Part shown: positions 56,865 to 64,000 of the stretch, one piece after another | Numbering within the stretch: the first letter of the stretch is position 1 | How the letters are laid out: the number at the start of each line of letters is the position of its first letter | NCBI RefSeq assembly: GCF_026013545.1 | Contig: NZ_JAPDOG010000001.1 | Span: forward strand, 347,815-411,814 | From: Defluviimonas salinarum | GTDB taxonomy: Bacteria > Pseudomonadota > Alphaproteobacteria > Rhodobacterales > Rhodobacteraceae | DNA length: 64,000 nt | Reading direction: 5' to 3' | Position numbers and translations under genes: made by a program | The notes under the pieces: generated by a model | Database searches by the model: none | The model's input: only the letters and a program-made list of their open reading frames with translations | Told to the model about the DNA's origin: nothing

Positions 56865-58438
56865 CACGCCACCTCCGGGATCCTGGCCCGCGAGGCGAGC
56901 GCGTAGAAGAAATCGAGCGTGTCGAACCGGTACGCATCGAGCGCGAGCCCGTTCTGCTCGGCGAATTTCAGTTTCCCGAATGTCATGTCGATGCTGGGCA
57001 GCACGTAATAGTCGCGCGGCGCCTCGTTCACCTCGTCCATGCGCACGGCGATCGTGATGTCGGGAGCCAGTCCGGTGTCGAGACGGATGCGCCAGCGCAG
57101 CGACCCGGCTGCCGTCGCAGAGCAACGGGCCAGAACGATGGAAATCGTGAACTCGTCATTGACGCGCAGCAGGTCGGTATCCAGGTCCTGCACGGCCGAC
57201 CCGCCGTGCCGCGTGACCCCGGCGATGATCTGGGCCACCACCTGCGGATGGGCCTGTCGCAGAACGCGGTTGATCTCGATGTAGCTGTAGTCGCGGTCCG
57301 GCTCGTAGCCGATCAGCCGGTAGGCGCGTAGGAGGCTGCCGAAGCGGCTGCGATAGGCGCTGGAAGACGGAAGGTCGTCCTCCTCGTCGATGATCAGGCC
57401 CGACAACATACCCTGTCGCTGAAGGATTGCGCGCAGCGCGTCGAGCAGTTCCTCGTCCGAGAAATGGCGGCTCCGGGCATCCACGATCTCCCGCGCACGC
57501 AGGAACAGCGCCTGATCGACGATGGCGGGATACGCACCCTCGGCCCGGATCCACATCTCGCGCGGGTTCACCACGCGGCGCTGCTTCAGCTTGAACGACA
57601 CCTTCGCGAAGACATTGTTCCCGATGTATTTTTCATTCGTCAGCACCTGATGCACGGTTGCTCGAGTCCACAGCCTGCCGAGATCGGTGCGAAGTCCTTC
57701 GGCGTTCAGGACCTCCGCGATCTCCCGCTCGGCACGCCCATTGTTCACGAACATCTCGTACATGCGCTGGACGACCCGCTGCTCCTCCTCGGGGCCGGGG
57801 ACCAGGATGACGCGGTCGGTCTGCAGGCTCTTCTGCTCGCCACGTGACAGTTCGCCCTTGGGGTTGCCGTGCTCGTCGATCAGCACGCGCCGCAGCCCGT
57901 ATCCGGCCGCGCCGCCCTGGCGATAGCCGAGTTCCACCAGGCGGCACTGGCCGGCGAAGACCTTCACCGACAGCTCGCGGCTGTACTCGCCGGCCATCAC
58001 GCGCTTCACGGTCTTCAAGAGGTTCGAGCCGATGCTGCCGTCGTTCTCGAACTGCTCGCCGCAGTAATGCACCCGGATCCCTGCGCGAGAACAGACATGC
58101 TCGTGATAGGCGCCTTCATCGGCATCCTGAAATCGGCCCCAGCGGCTGACGTCGTAGACGAGGATTGCCTTGAAGTCGGCCTGGCCGGACTGGACCTCGG
58201 CCATCAGGTTCTGCAGCGCCTCCCGGCCGTCGAGTCGCAGCCCGGATCGCCCGGAGTCCTCGAACACGCGCAGGATCTGCAAGCCCCGCGCAGCGGCGTA
58301 GTTGCGGATGACGTCCAGCTGGTTCTCGGTCGAGTATTTCTGGTGATCGGTCGACATCCGCACATAGGCGACTGCTGGGACGTCCATCTCTGGCGCACCG
58401 TCGCTCTTGCCGGAAATGGTCGAAGATCGACCGCTCAC
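56864..58438 (-). CDS. Large serine recombinase with ParB-linked operon
   Basis: A 524-aa recombinase counted from GTG 58438, which has GAGGAG eight bases upstream; ATG 58387 (MDVPAVAYVRMS) is a shorter alternative. The catalytic Ser is Ser29 in AYVRMSTDHQ. VYDVSRWGR, the recombinase domain (RQGGAAGYGLRR) and a long C-terminal region of ~200 residues without the usual zinc-ribbon coiled coil follow. It is unlike the two DUF2924-linked recombinases here. It is transcribed first, followed by two ParB-type genes in overlap, a conserved-looking mobile unit. Confidence 0.9.
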   Translation of the reverse strand: MSGRSSTISGKSDGAPEMDVPAVAYVRMSTDHQKYSTENQLDVIRNYAAARGLQILRVFEDSGRSGLRLDGREALQNLMAEVQSGQADFKAILVYDVSRWGRFQDADEGAYHEHVCSRAGIRVHYCGEQFENDGSIGSNLLKTVKRVMAGEYSRELSVKVFAGQCRLVELGYRQGGAAGYGLRRVLIDEHGNPKGELSRGEQKSLQTDRVILVPGPEEEQRVVQRMYEMFVNNGRAEREIAEVLNAEGLRTDLGRLWTRATVHQVLTNEKYIGNNVFAKVSFKLKQRRVVNPREMWIRAEGAYPAIVDQALFLRAREIVDARSRHFSDEELLDALRAILQRQGMLSGLIIDEEDDLPSSSAYRSRFGSLLRAYRLIGYEPDRDYSYIEINRVLRQAHPQVVAQIIAGVTRHGGSAVQDLDTDLLRVNDEFTISIVLARCSATAAGSLRWRIRLDTGLAPDITIAVRMDEVNEAPRDYYVLPSIDMTFGKLKFAEQNGLALDAYRFDTLDFFYALASRARIPEVA

Positions 58439-58532
58439 ACATGCATCTCCTCGGTATTGCTGGCAAATCCATCCGAACCGCCTGAATCCAGGGCTGAATC
58501 CCTCCGGTCCATGTAAAGCGAGGGAGGCCGGA

Positions 58533-58943
58533 ATGTCGTTTCCGAAAAAGGGCAAGTTCTTTCCGAAAGAAAACGGGTATGGTGGAAACGATCGGCAGCA
58601 ATCCGAGCACGGGTTCGCCGACGAAATCGCAGCGGCGCTGCGCAGATCACTCGGCGACAGCAGGGCGGGGGCGAAGGTCGTGGCGTCCTGGACCGGAGCG
58701 AACGAGAAGACAGTGAAGAATTGGTTTGCCGGACGGTACGGTCCGAGCGGTAACCACTTGGTCTCGCTGGCCCGACACTCCGACGAAGTGCTGGGAACAT
58801 TCCTTGCGCTGGCGGGACGACAGGATCTGATGGTGGCTGTGAAGCTTGCGGCCGCAGAGCACGCAATTGAGGAGCTTCTGGTGGCCGTTCGCCAGTTGGG
58901 AGCGGATGATGGTCAGGGCGGGCCGAGCGTCTCTTCTGGCTAA
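58533..58943 (+). CDS. Small DNA-binding-like protein divergent from recombinase
   Basis: A 136-aa protein with ATG 58533 following AGGGAGG. The core (FADEIAAALRRSLGDSRAGA, about 28-47, then VASWTGANEKTVKNWFAGRYG) is a helix-turn-helix resembling homeodomain-like phage regulators, and the C-terminal half is a helix suited to dimerisation. It faces the recombinase operon across a 94-base gap that must hold both promoters, so it is the probable regulator of the recombinase-ParB-RepB operon. Confidence 0.78.
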   Translation: MSFPKKGKFFPKENGYGGNDRQQSEHGFADEIAAALRRSLGDSRAGAKVVASWTGANEKTVKNWFAGRYGPSGNHLVSLARHSDEVLGTFLALAGRQDLMVAVKLAAAEHAIEELLVAVRQLGADDGQGGPSVSSG

Positions 58944-59222
58944 AGACCGAGTTTCTGTCCCTCGTTGATGCGCAGATTTTCGCTGCGATCCCGCGCTGAA
59001 GCCATCGACACGGGAGAGAGTTCGGTATTTGTTACACTTCCTCCGCCACCCAGTCCTCACACCTTTCTCCGCCCGTGGATTGGGCTCGCAAGCCCCGGAA
59101 ACAGGCGCTGTTTTCTGCCGCCTTCCGGATCTGCCCTCGATTCTTTAAGACCTGATCGGCGCCGTGTGGGGCGGTTTGTCTGGCCGGTCTCTGGCGGCCC
59201 GATGGTTGGGTGAGTTTCGACA

Positions 59223-59425
59223 GGAACAGGGAATTTTTTTTAGAATCCTGCTAAAAACAGGGGCTCAGGCACACGGGATGAGTGGCGTGATGCAATAAAG
59301 CATGTAATTACAATCGCTTGCGAATTTCTCGGACCACTTTCCTGTTATTCTGCAAAACAGGGGGCAAGAAGCGCAGAACAGGGCGATCTGTCACGCAGAA
59401 CAGGCAGTTTCTTCCGCAAAACAGG
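59223..59425. repeat. Iteron array, GCARAACAGG x4 with 21-22 bp period
   Basis: Exact copies of GCARAACAGG lie at 59352-59361, 59373-59382, 59395-59404 and 59416-59425, all on the plus strand and 21, 22 and 21 bases apart, i.e. on one DNA face. Degenerate copies (AACAGG cores) occur at 59223-59230 and 59254-59261, and CCTGTT (59341-59346) opposes the first copy. The gap 58944-59430 has no convincing gene; its middle (59230-59340) is AT-rich. The array ends five bases before the 3' end of the next recombinase gene. Possible origin, att accessory sites or regulator array. Confidence 0.8.
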
Positions 59426-59430
59426 GGAGT

Positions 59431-61026
59431 TCAACCTGTCCGCCGGCACGCCCCGAAATACGTCATTTGATCGTTCCAGTCGATCGGCATGTCGGCCGCG
59501 AGCAATCGCGCCAGGGTCAGGCCAGGCGGCTGGTGCCCCGAGAGGATGGCGGCCTGGAGGGCTGGCGCGAGAAAGGCGAGCCTGACCAGCCGCCGGCGGT
59601 GGGGAGAGGTCGGGCTCGCGGCGAGGCCCGGCCGGCCCGTGGCATCGGGTTCGAGCATCGCGTGGGCGGCGCGCAGTGCCCGGATAAGGGTGGCGTCCGG
59701 CTGCGGGCCGGCGACTTGTGCCGGGGTGATGGACGCCGCACCACCCTGGCGCGGAAATCTGACCGGCAAGATCAGCCGAAGCTGCTGGCCGTCGGACGGC
59801 TCCTCGCAGAGGTCTTCGGCGGGGGCAAGGTCGGCCCTCAGCGCCCGGCGCAGGTCTCTGGGCAGGGTGAGGGCGACGTGGTCGCGGTGCACATCGACCC
59901 TCATGACGGTGCGAAGGGGGGCTGCGCCGTCGATTCCGGCGATCCTGCGCAAACGCTCGGCAATCGCCTGCTCGAGGACGCCGGCCGGCACGCGGCGCAG
60001 GATTGTGTCATCCGGTCTCCGTCGCCCCTGTTGCAGCGAGGCGGACACGTAATAGCGGTAGCGGCGGCCGCGGGCCCCCACGGCGAAGGTCGGCGACATC
60101 CGCTCGCCCGCCGCGTCGAAGATCCGTCCGGTCAGCGGGGCGCGGGGCAGCCCGGAGCCAGTCCCGCGCGCACCGCGGGTCCGGTGCGCGGCAAGGTGCT
60201 CCTGAACCGCATCGAAGAGCGCGCGGTCGAGGACGGGCTCGTGGAGGCCTTGATGCAACGCGTCCTTGTGGCGGATGAGGCCGAGATAGACCGGGTTGCG
60301 CAGGAGGTGGATGAGCGCGCCGCGGCTGAAGGGCTTGCCGCCGGCGGCCGCCCCAGCCTTGCCGTTCCGATCCTTCGAGCCGATCCCGCGTGAGGCGAGC
60401 CAGCGCTGGAGGTCGTTCACGGAGCCAAGCTCGAGATAGGCCCGGAAGATGGTGCGCACCGCCCTTGCCTCGTCCTTGTTCACGACGAGGGCCCGGCTGC
60501 TATCGCGCGGCGGGTCGTAGCCGAGGGGCGGGGTCCCGCCCATCCACATGCCCCTGGCCTTGGAGGCGGCGATCTTGTCGCGGATGCGCTCGCCGGTCAC
60601 CTCGCGCTCGAACTGCGCGAAGGACAGGAGCACATTGAGGGTGAGCCGGCCCATCGAGCTGGTGGTGTTGAAGGCCTGGGTCACGGAGACGAAGCTGACG
60701 GCGTGGCGCTCGAAGATCTCGACCATACGCGCGAAATCGGCGAGCGAGCGGGTCAGCCGGTCGATCTTGTAGACGACCACCACGTCGACGCGGCCACGCA
60801 TGATGTCGGCGAGCAGACGCTTCAACGCCGGCCGCTCCATGGTGCCGCCCGAGACGCCGCCGTCGTCGTAGCGGTCGCGCAAGCTGTGCCAGCCCTCGCC
60901 GGCCTGGCTCCTGACATAGGCCTCGCAGGCCTCGCGCTGCGCGTCGAGACTGTTGAACTCCTGGTCGAGGCCCTCCTCGCTCGACTTGCGGGTATAGATC
61001 GCGGCGCGAATCCGGGCCCGGGTCAT
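59431..61026 (-). CDS. Serine recombinase of second integrase module
   Basis: A 531-aa recombinase starting at ATG 61026, which overlaps the DUF2924 stop (ATGA). Catalytic Ser15 in IYTRKSSEEG; then DAQREACEAYV, DDGGVSGG, KIDRLTR and FAQFEREVTGERIRDK. The N-terminal domain is very close to that of the recombinase at 2541, while the C-terminal ~220 residues are Ala/Arg-rich and differ. It would integrate the element that begins here and runs off the right edge. Reads outward, as does the left one. Confidence 0.93.
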   Translation of the reverse strand: MTRARIRAAIYTRKSSEEGLDQEFNSLDAQREACEAYVRSQAGEGWHSLRDRYDDGGVSGGTMERPALKRLLADIMRGRVDVVVVYKIDRLTRSLADFARMVEIFERHAVSFVSVTQAFNTTSSMGRLTLNVLLSFAQFEREVTGERIRDKIAASKARGMWMGGTPPLGYDPPRDSSRALVVNKDEARAVRTIFRAYLELGSVNDLQRWLASRGIGSKDRNGKAGAAAGGKPFSRGALIHLLRNPVYLGLIRHKDALHQGLHEPVLDRALFDAVQEHLAAHRTRGARGTGSGLPRAPLTGRIFDAAGERMSPTFAVGARGRRYRYYVSASLQQGRRRPDDTILRRVPAGVLEQAIAERLRRIAGIDGAAPLRTVMRVDVHRDHVALTLPRDLRRALRADLAPAEDLCEEPSDGQQLRLILPVRFPRQGGAASITPAQVAGPQPDATLIRALRAAHAMLEPDATGRPGLAASPTSPHRRRLVRLAFLAPALQAAILSGHQPPGLTLARLLAADMPIDWNDQMTYFGACRRTG

Positions 61027-61439
61027 GTCGCGCCCCTGCGCAGGCCGAAGAAACGCGGACCGTTCCAGCGGGAGCCCGCGATTGCCGTGGCCGCGGCGGA
61101 CAGGCTCGGATAGAGCTGGCCCTCGTGGCGAAAGCCGCCCGGCTCGACGACGACCTCGACCACCCGCCCCAGCCACTCGCGGGTCAGCACGGTGCCGGCG
61201 CCGAGATCGAGGCCTTCGGCCTGCACCGGTCCCTTGCGCGCGAGCCTGCGCCGCGTCTCGCGGTCGAGGCCGCCCTGGGCATCGGCCTGCAGGCGCCAGG
61301 CCAGCACCAGCCGCAGGAGCTCGACCGAACGCAGCTTCGGCGGCGGGCCATAGGCGGCGCGCCAGGCGGCGCGCAGCCCGTCGAGATCGAGCGGCTCCAG
61401 CGCCGCGATCTCCGGCCCAAGGCGCTCCGGCCCCCTCAT
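61023..61439 (-). CDS. DUF2924 protein
   Basis: A 138-aa DUF2924 protein starting at ATG 61439. Blocks: [40 protein letters not shown] and the closing RWNGPRFFGL, which parallel those of the protein at 3875 (shorter N-terminus here). It overlaps DUF3489 and the recombinase by four bases each. Function unknown; obligate neighbour of this recombinase class. Confidence 0.9.
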   Translation of the reverse strand: MRGPERLGPEIAALEPLDLDGLRAAWRAAYGPPPKLRSVELLRLVLAWRLQADAQGGLDRETRRRLARKGPVQAEGLDLGAGTVLTREWLGRVVEVVVEPGGFRHEGQLYPSLSAAATAIAGSRWNGPRFFGLRRGAT

Positions 61440-61675
61440 CCTGCGGCCGCGATCCGGTAGCGCCGGACGCCCTCGGTCTTCTCGGAGACGACAAGGTGAC
61501 CCCTCTTCCGGAGGCTCCCGGCCAGCGCGCCCCGAACCGAGTGGGCCTGCCATTTCGTTGCCCTGACGAGATCGTCGAGCGTTGCCCCCTCGGGGCGGGA
61601 GAGCAGCGCCACCAGGATGGCGGTCTTGCTTGGCGGCGGGGTGGTCGCCGCTGTGGACTTGGATTTGCGGGCCAT
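61436..61675 (-). CDS. DUF3489 protein (short)
   Basis: A 79-aa protein that is nearly all DUF3489 winged helix: SKTAILVALLSRPEGATLDD (16-35), then WQAHSVRGALAGSLRKRGHL. It lacks the extra N-terminal domain of its relative at 20566. It opens the second integrase operon, in the place where the 82-aa protein stands in the first. A regulator of the operon is likely. ATG 61675 follows GGAGACCTGTC. Confidence 0.88.
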   Translation of the reverse strand: MARKSKSTAATTPPPSKTAILVALLSRPEGATLDDLVRATKWQAHSVRGALAGSLRKRGHLVVSEKTEGVRRYRIAAAG

Positions 61676-61827
61676 GACAGGTCTCCGTGGCTGAGGCGAC
61701 GGACCTTCCGCCGCTACCGCGACGCGCCCGGGGAGCGGGCCGGGCGTGCGGACAGAAACGCTCTGCTGGCGCGGCAAGTCCAGTTTGAAACCTTCGTCTC
61801 TTGAATACGCATTCGAACCCCCGCATA

Positions 61828-61856
61828 TTGGGTACAGTGATGTGATAACAACTATT
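61828..61856 (+). promoter_or_regulatory. Candidate promoter of the ParB-methyltransferase operon
   Basis: TTGGGT (61828-61833), 17 bases, ACTATT (61851-61856), in the AT-rich end of the divergent gap 61676-61866. It would start RNA about 4-6 bases before ATG 61867, giving an almost leaderless message; the GTG at 61858 would then not be usable. Moderate match only. Confidence 0.3.
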
Positions 61857-61866
61857 TGTGGGGCGC

Positions 61867-63144
61867 ATGGACGCAGGCAATCACCCGTCGAAGCCATTGT
61901 CGGTGGCGTACCGCGCGATCGAGACCCTGCGGCCCGATCCGCGCAACGCGCGGACGCATCCAAAGAGCCAGATCGCCCAGCTGAAATCCGCGATCGAGGC
62001 CTTCGGCTTCACCAATCCGATCCTGATCGACGAGACGGGTGCGCTCATCGCCGGGCATGGCCGTCTTCGCGCGGCGAAGGAGCTGGGGCTTGCCGAGGTC
62101 CCGACGATCACGCTGTCGGGCCTCTCCGAGACCCAAATACGCGCCCTGAGGATCGCGGACAACAAGATCGCGCTGAATGCCGGGTGGGACCTCGATCTCC
62201 TCAAGATGGAGCTCGGCGAGCTGGCGGGCCTCGACGTGGAGCTTGACCTGACGCTGACCGGCTTCTCGACGGGCGAGCTCGACGTGCTGCTCGGGGCGCC
62301 TCCCGATCCCGATGACGAGGCGGTCCCCGCGGTACCGACGACGCCGCGCACGAAGCCCGGCGACATCTGGGCGCTCGGGCCGCATCGGATCGGCTGCGGT
62401 GACAGCCGCGATCCGGCGTTCCTGGCCGCGGTCATCGGCGATGGCCGGATCGACGCCGCCTTCCTTGACCCGCCCTACAATGTGCGGATCAACGGGCATG
62501 CCAATGCCCGGGGCCGGCACCGCGAGTTTGCCATGGCCTCGGGAGAGATGACGGAGGATGAGTTCAGGGCCTTCCTGGGCGCGACCCTCGGTGCGGCGAC
62601 GGCGGTCTCGCGGGACGGGGCGGTGCACTTCGTCTGCATGGACTGGCGCCACATGGAGGACGTGTCGGTCGTCGGGAACAAGGTCTACGGCGAGCTCCTG
62701 AACCTCTGCATCTGGAACAAGTCGAATGCCGGGATGGGGTCGCTTTACCGCTCGAAGCACGAGCTGATCTTCGTCTACCGCGTCGGCCGGGCGCCGCACG
62801 CCAACATGGTGGAGCTGGGCCGGCACGGCCGGAACCGGACCAATGTCTGGGACTACGCCTCGGTGAACTCGTTCAAGGGCAGCCGTCGCGCCGATCTCGA
62901 TCTGCACCCGACCGTGAAGCCCGTTGGCCTCGTCGCCGACGCGATCTGCGACGTCACCCGGCGCGGGGACCTCGTCCTCGACATCTTCCTTGGGTCCGGG
63001 ACCACGCTCATCGCGGCGGAGCGCACCGACCGCCACTTCCGCGGTGTCGACATTGATCCGGCTTATGTCGACGTCGCCCTTGCCCGCTGGTCGGCGATGA
63101 CCGGCCAGGAGCCCGAGCTCGTGCGGGACGGAGGTGCGGGATGA
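61867..63144 (+). CDS. ParB-domain / DNA methyltransferase fusion (N4/N6, beta class)
   Basis: A 425-aa protein of the same build as that at 17868: ParB-like domain (RPDPRNARTH, AGHGRLRAAKELG), then DPPYN and, near the C-terminus, the SAM motif FLGSGTTLIAAE. The two differ clearly in sequence outside the motifs, so they probably have different target sites. It leads a rightward operon with two DUF5681 genes, the usual set ahead of terminase in related phages. The GTG at 61858 is a possible longer start. Confidence 0.92.
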   Translation: MDAGNHPSKPLSVAYRAIETLRPDPRNARTHPKSQIAQLKSAIEAFGFTNPILIDETGALIAGHGRLRAAKELGLAEVPTITLSGLSETQIRALRIADNKIALNAGWDLDLLKMELGELAGLDVELDLTLTGFSTGELDVLLGAPPDPDDEAVPAVPTTPRTKPGDIWALGPHRIGCGDSRDPAFLAAVIGDGRIDAAFLDPPYNVRINGHANARGRHREFAMASGEMTEDEFRAFLGATLGAATAVSRDGAVHFVCMDWRHMEDVSVVGNKVYGELLNLCIWNKSNAGMGSLYRSKHELIFVYRVGRAPHANMVELGRHGRNRTNVWDYASVNSFKGSRRADLDLHPTVKPVGLVADAICDVTRRGDLVLDIFLGSGTTLIAAERTDRHFRGVDIDPAYVDVALARWSAMTGQEPELVRDGGAG

Positions 63145-63704
63145 CGGGATCAAGGTCAGCGCCGCCGAAGCACGGCCGGTTCCGCAAGGGACAGAGCGGC
63201 AATCCGAACGGGCGTCCGAAGAAGAGGGCCGGCGCCGGATCGACCTCTGCCTTCGACATCATCGTCGACAAGACCCTGACCATCACCCGCAGCGGGGTGC
63301 CGCAGGAGGTGAGCGTCGAGGAGGCCCTGCAGCACCGGACCTACCAGGACGCGATTGCCGGGAATCGCTCCGCGCGCCGCGACGTGCTGAAAATGATCGC
63401 GAAGCGCGAACAGGTCCTGGCGAAGATGGCGCCTGCACCCTCGGTGCAGGTCAAACAACGGACCGAGGAAGACCCGGACAATGCCAATGCCGCGCTGCTG
63501 ATCCTGGGCATCGCCAGCGAGAACACCCGGGACTACGGGCCGAGCGACAACTACCAGCGCCTCCTGCTCGAGCCCTGGGCCGTGCAGGCCGCCCTCGGCC
63601 GACGCCGCGGTGGTGCGAGGCTCACCGACGAGGAGATCGGCGAGATCCGGCGCTGCACGCGGGACCCCGACAGCCTGCGATGGCCGCGAGGCACGCGCGC
63701 ATGA
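63141..63704 (+). CDS. DUF5681 protein
   Basis: A 187-aa basic protein. GRFRKGQSGNPNGRPKK (13-29) is the DUF5681 hallmark. Then come a beta-rich part (VDKTLTITRSGVPQEVSVEE) and a helical end. It overlaps the methyltransferase by four bases. DUF5681 proteins are found ahead of terminase large subunits in prophages, so a small-terminase-like DNA-binding role has been suggested; I treat this as probable, not proven. Confidence 0.88.
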   Translation: MTGSRSAPPKHGRFRKGQSGNPNGRPKKRAGAGSTSAFDIIVDKTLTITRSGVPQEVSVEEALQHRTYQDAIAGNRSARRDVLKMIAKREQVLAKMAPAPSVQVKQRTEEDPDNANAALLILGIASENTRDYGPSDNYQRLLLEPWAVQAALGRRRGGARLTDEEIGEIRRCTRDPDSLRWPRGTRA

Positions 63705-64000
63705 GCGGCAACTCGGGCGAAGACGACACCGGCTACGGCAAGCCTCCGCGCGCGACGCGGTTCGCCAAAGGCCAGAGCGGCAATCCGCGTGGCCGCCCCC
63801 GGGGGCGGAAGACGGGCATTCCCTATGACGCCGTTCTCGGCCAGACGGTCACGATCCGCGAGAACGGGCGGGATCGACGCGTCACGGCGGCCGAGGCGTT
63901 CCTCCTGCAACTCGCCAAGAAAGGGCTTGAAGGCGATGGCGCCGCCTCGCGCCAGGCCCTGGCCTCGATCGAGCACGCGCGGGCGAAGCAGGTGCTCCGG
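63701..64000 (+). CDS. Second DUF5681 protein, 3' end missing
   Basis: The frame opens at ATG 63701 (overlapping the previous stop, ATGA) and runs off the right edge after 100 codons. It begins with the same hallmark, TRFAKGQSGNPRGRPRG (19-35), and TVTIRENGRDRRVTAAEAFL parallels the first copy, so the two are tandem paralogues. The N-terminus is longer and more acidic. Expected next, outside the window, is a terminase large subunit. Confidence 0.88.
   Translation, partial: MSGNSGEDDTGYGKPPRATRFAKGQSGNPRGRPRGRKTGIPYDAVLGQTVTIRENGRDRRVTAAEAFLLQLAKKGLEGDGAASRQALASIEHARAKQVLR

Noticed and set aside
58965-59213. 82-aa open frame in the gap before the iterons
   Set aside because: Pro/Ser/Arg-rich without motif; no ribosome site and no partner gene.
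1-64000. tRNA, rRNA or CRISPR array
   Set aside because: Reading both strands I found no cloverleaf with a matching anticodon arm at the element ends, no rRNA-like stretch and no regular repeat-spacer pattern. The iterons at 59352 have 11-12-base gaps, far too short for spacers.

Overview
The window is high-GC DNA from an alphaproteobacterium, most likely one of the Rhodobacterales. This rests on gene families: tail-tip genes like those of the Rhodobacter gene transfer agent (TIGR02217, DUF2163, NlpC/P60, a TIM-barrel 'megatron'), DUF2924/DUF3489 serine-integrase modules, and RepB-type ParB proteins. No rRNA, tRNA or CRISPR array was seen. Nearly everything is mobile or defence-related; no housekeeping gene was recognised.

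Layout. (1) 1-2.1 kb: left flank with the end of a DUF3883 protein and a lower-GC two-gene unit, a HicA-like small protein plus an unknown 351-aa partner. (2) About 2.1-44.2 kb: one near-complete, apparently intact prophage. It starts with a leftward serine-integrase operon (2152-4604), then an XRE repressor/ImmA protease pair (4771-6008) facing two unknown genes (6170-8318) across two matched operators. Next come a recombination/replication block (8478-17497: RecA-like ATPase, DUF669, Fe-S exonuclease, helicase, primase-polymerase, RuvC-like resolvase), two DNA methyltransferases (17868-20279), packaging and head genes (21731-29287), an opposite-strand cargo gene (29289-29882), tail genes (29942-34419), a lysis cassette (35046-36872) set inside the GTA-like tail-tip genes, and a DUF2793 fibre-like gene ending at 44095. 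A 9-bp direct repeat at 2139 and 44198 marks possible prophage ends.

(3) 44.2-54.7 kb: a leftward type I restriction-modification operon with unusual contents. Order of transcription is HTH regulator, hsdM, a DUF262 protein, a phosphoribosyltransferase-like protein, an HsdS carrying an N-terminal NADAR (ADP-ribose/NAD-linked) domain, and hsdR. The NADAR-HsdS fusion with its coupled PRTase is the strongest candidate for an undescribed system. (4) 55.0-58.9 kb: a leftward operon of a large serine recombinase and two ParB/RepB-type proteins, with a divergent small DNA-binding gene. (5) 59.2-64 kb: four 10-bp iterons at 21-22 bp spacing, then a second leftward integrase module (DUF3489-DUF2924-recombinase) and a rightward ParB-methyltransferase/DUF5681 operon running off the right edge. 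This looks like the beginning of another prophage-like element.

Working together: in the prophage, ImmA probably relieves XRE repression, which frees the divergent early genes. Replication and recombination genes follow, then the methyltransferases, and last the long head-tail-lysis operon, in which neighbouring genes mostly overlap by 1-8 bases. The tail chaperone uses a clear -1 frameshift site and the spanin-like genes are nested. All functions are read from motifs and context in this sequence; nothing was searched against a database.
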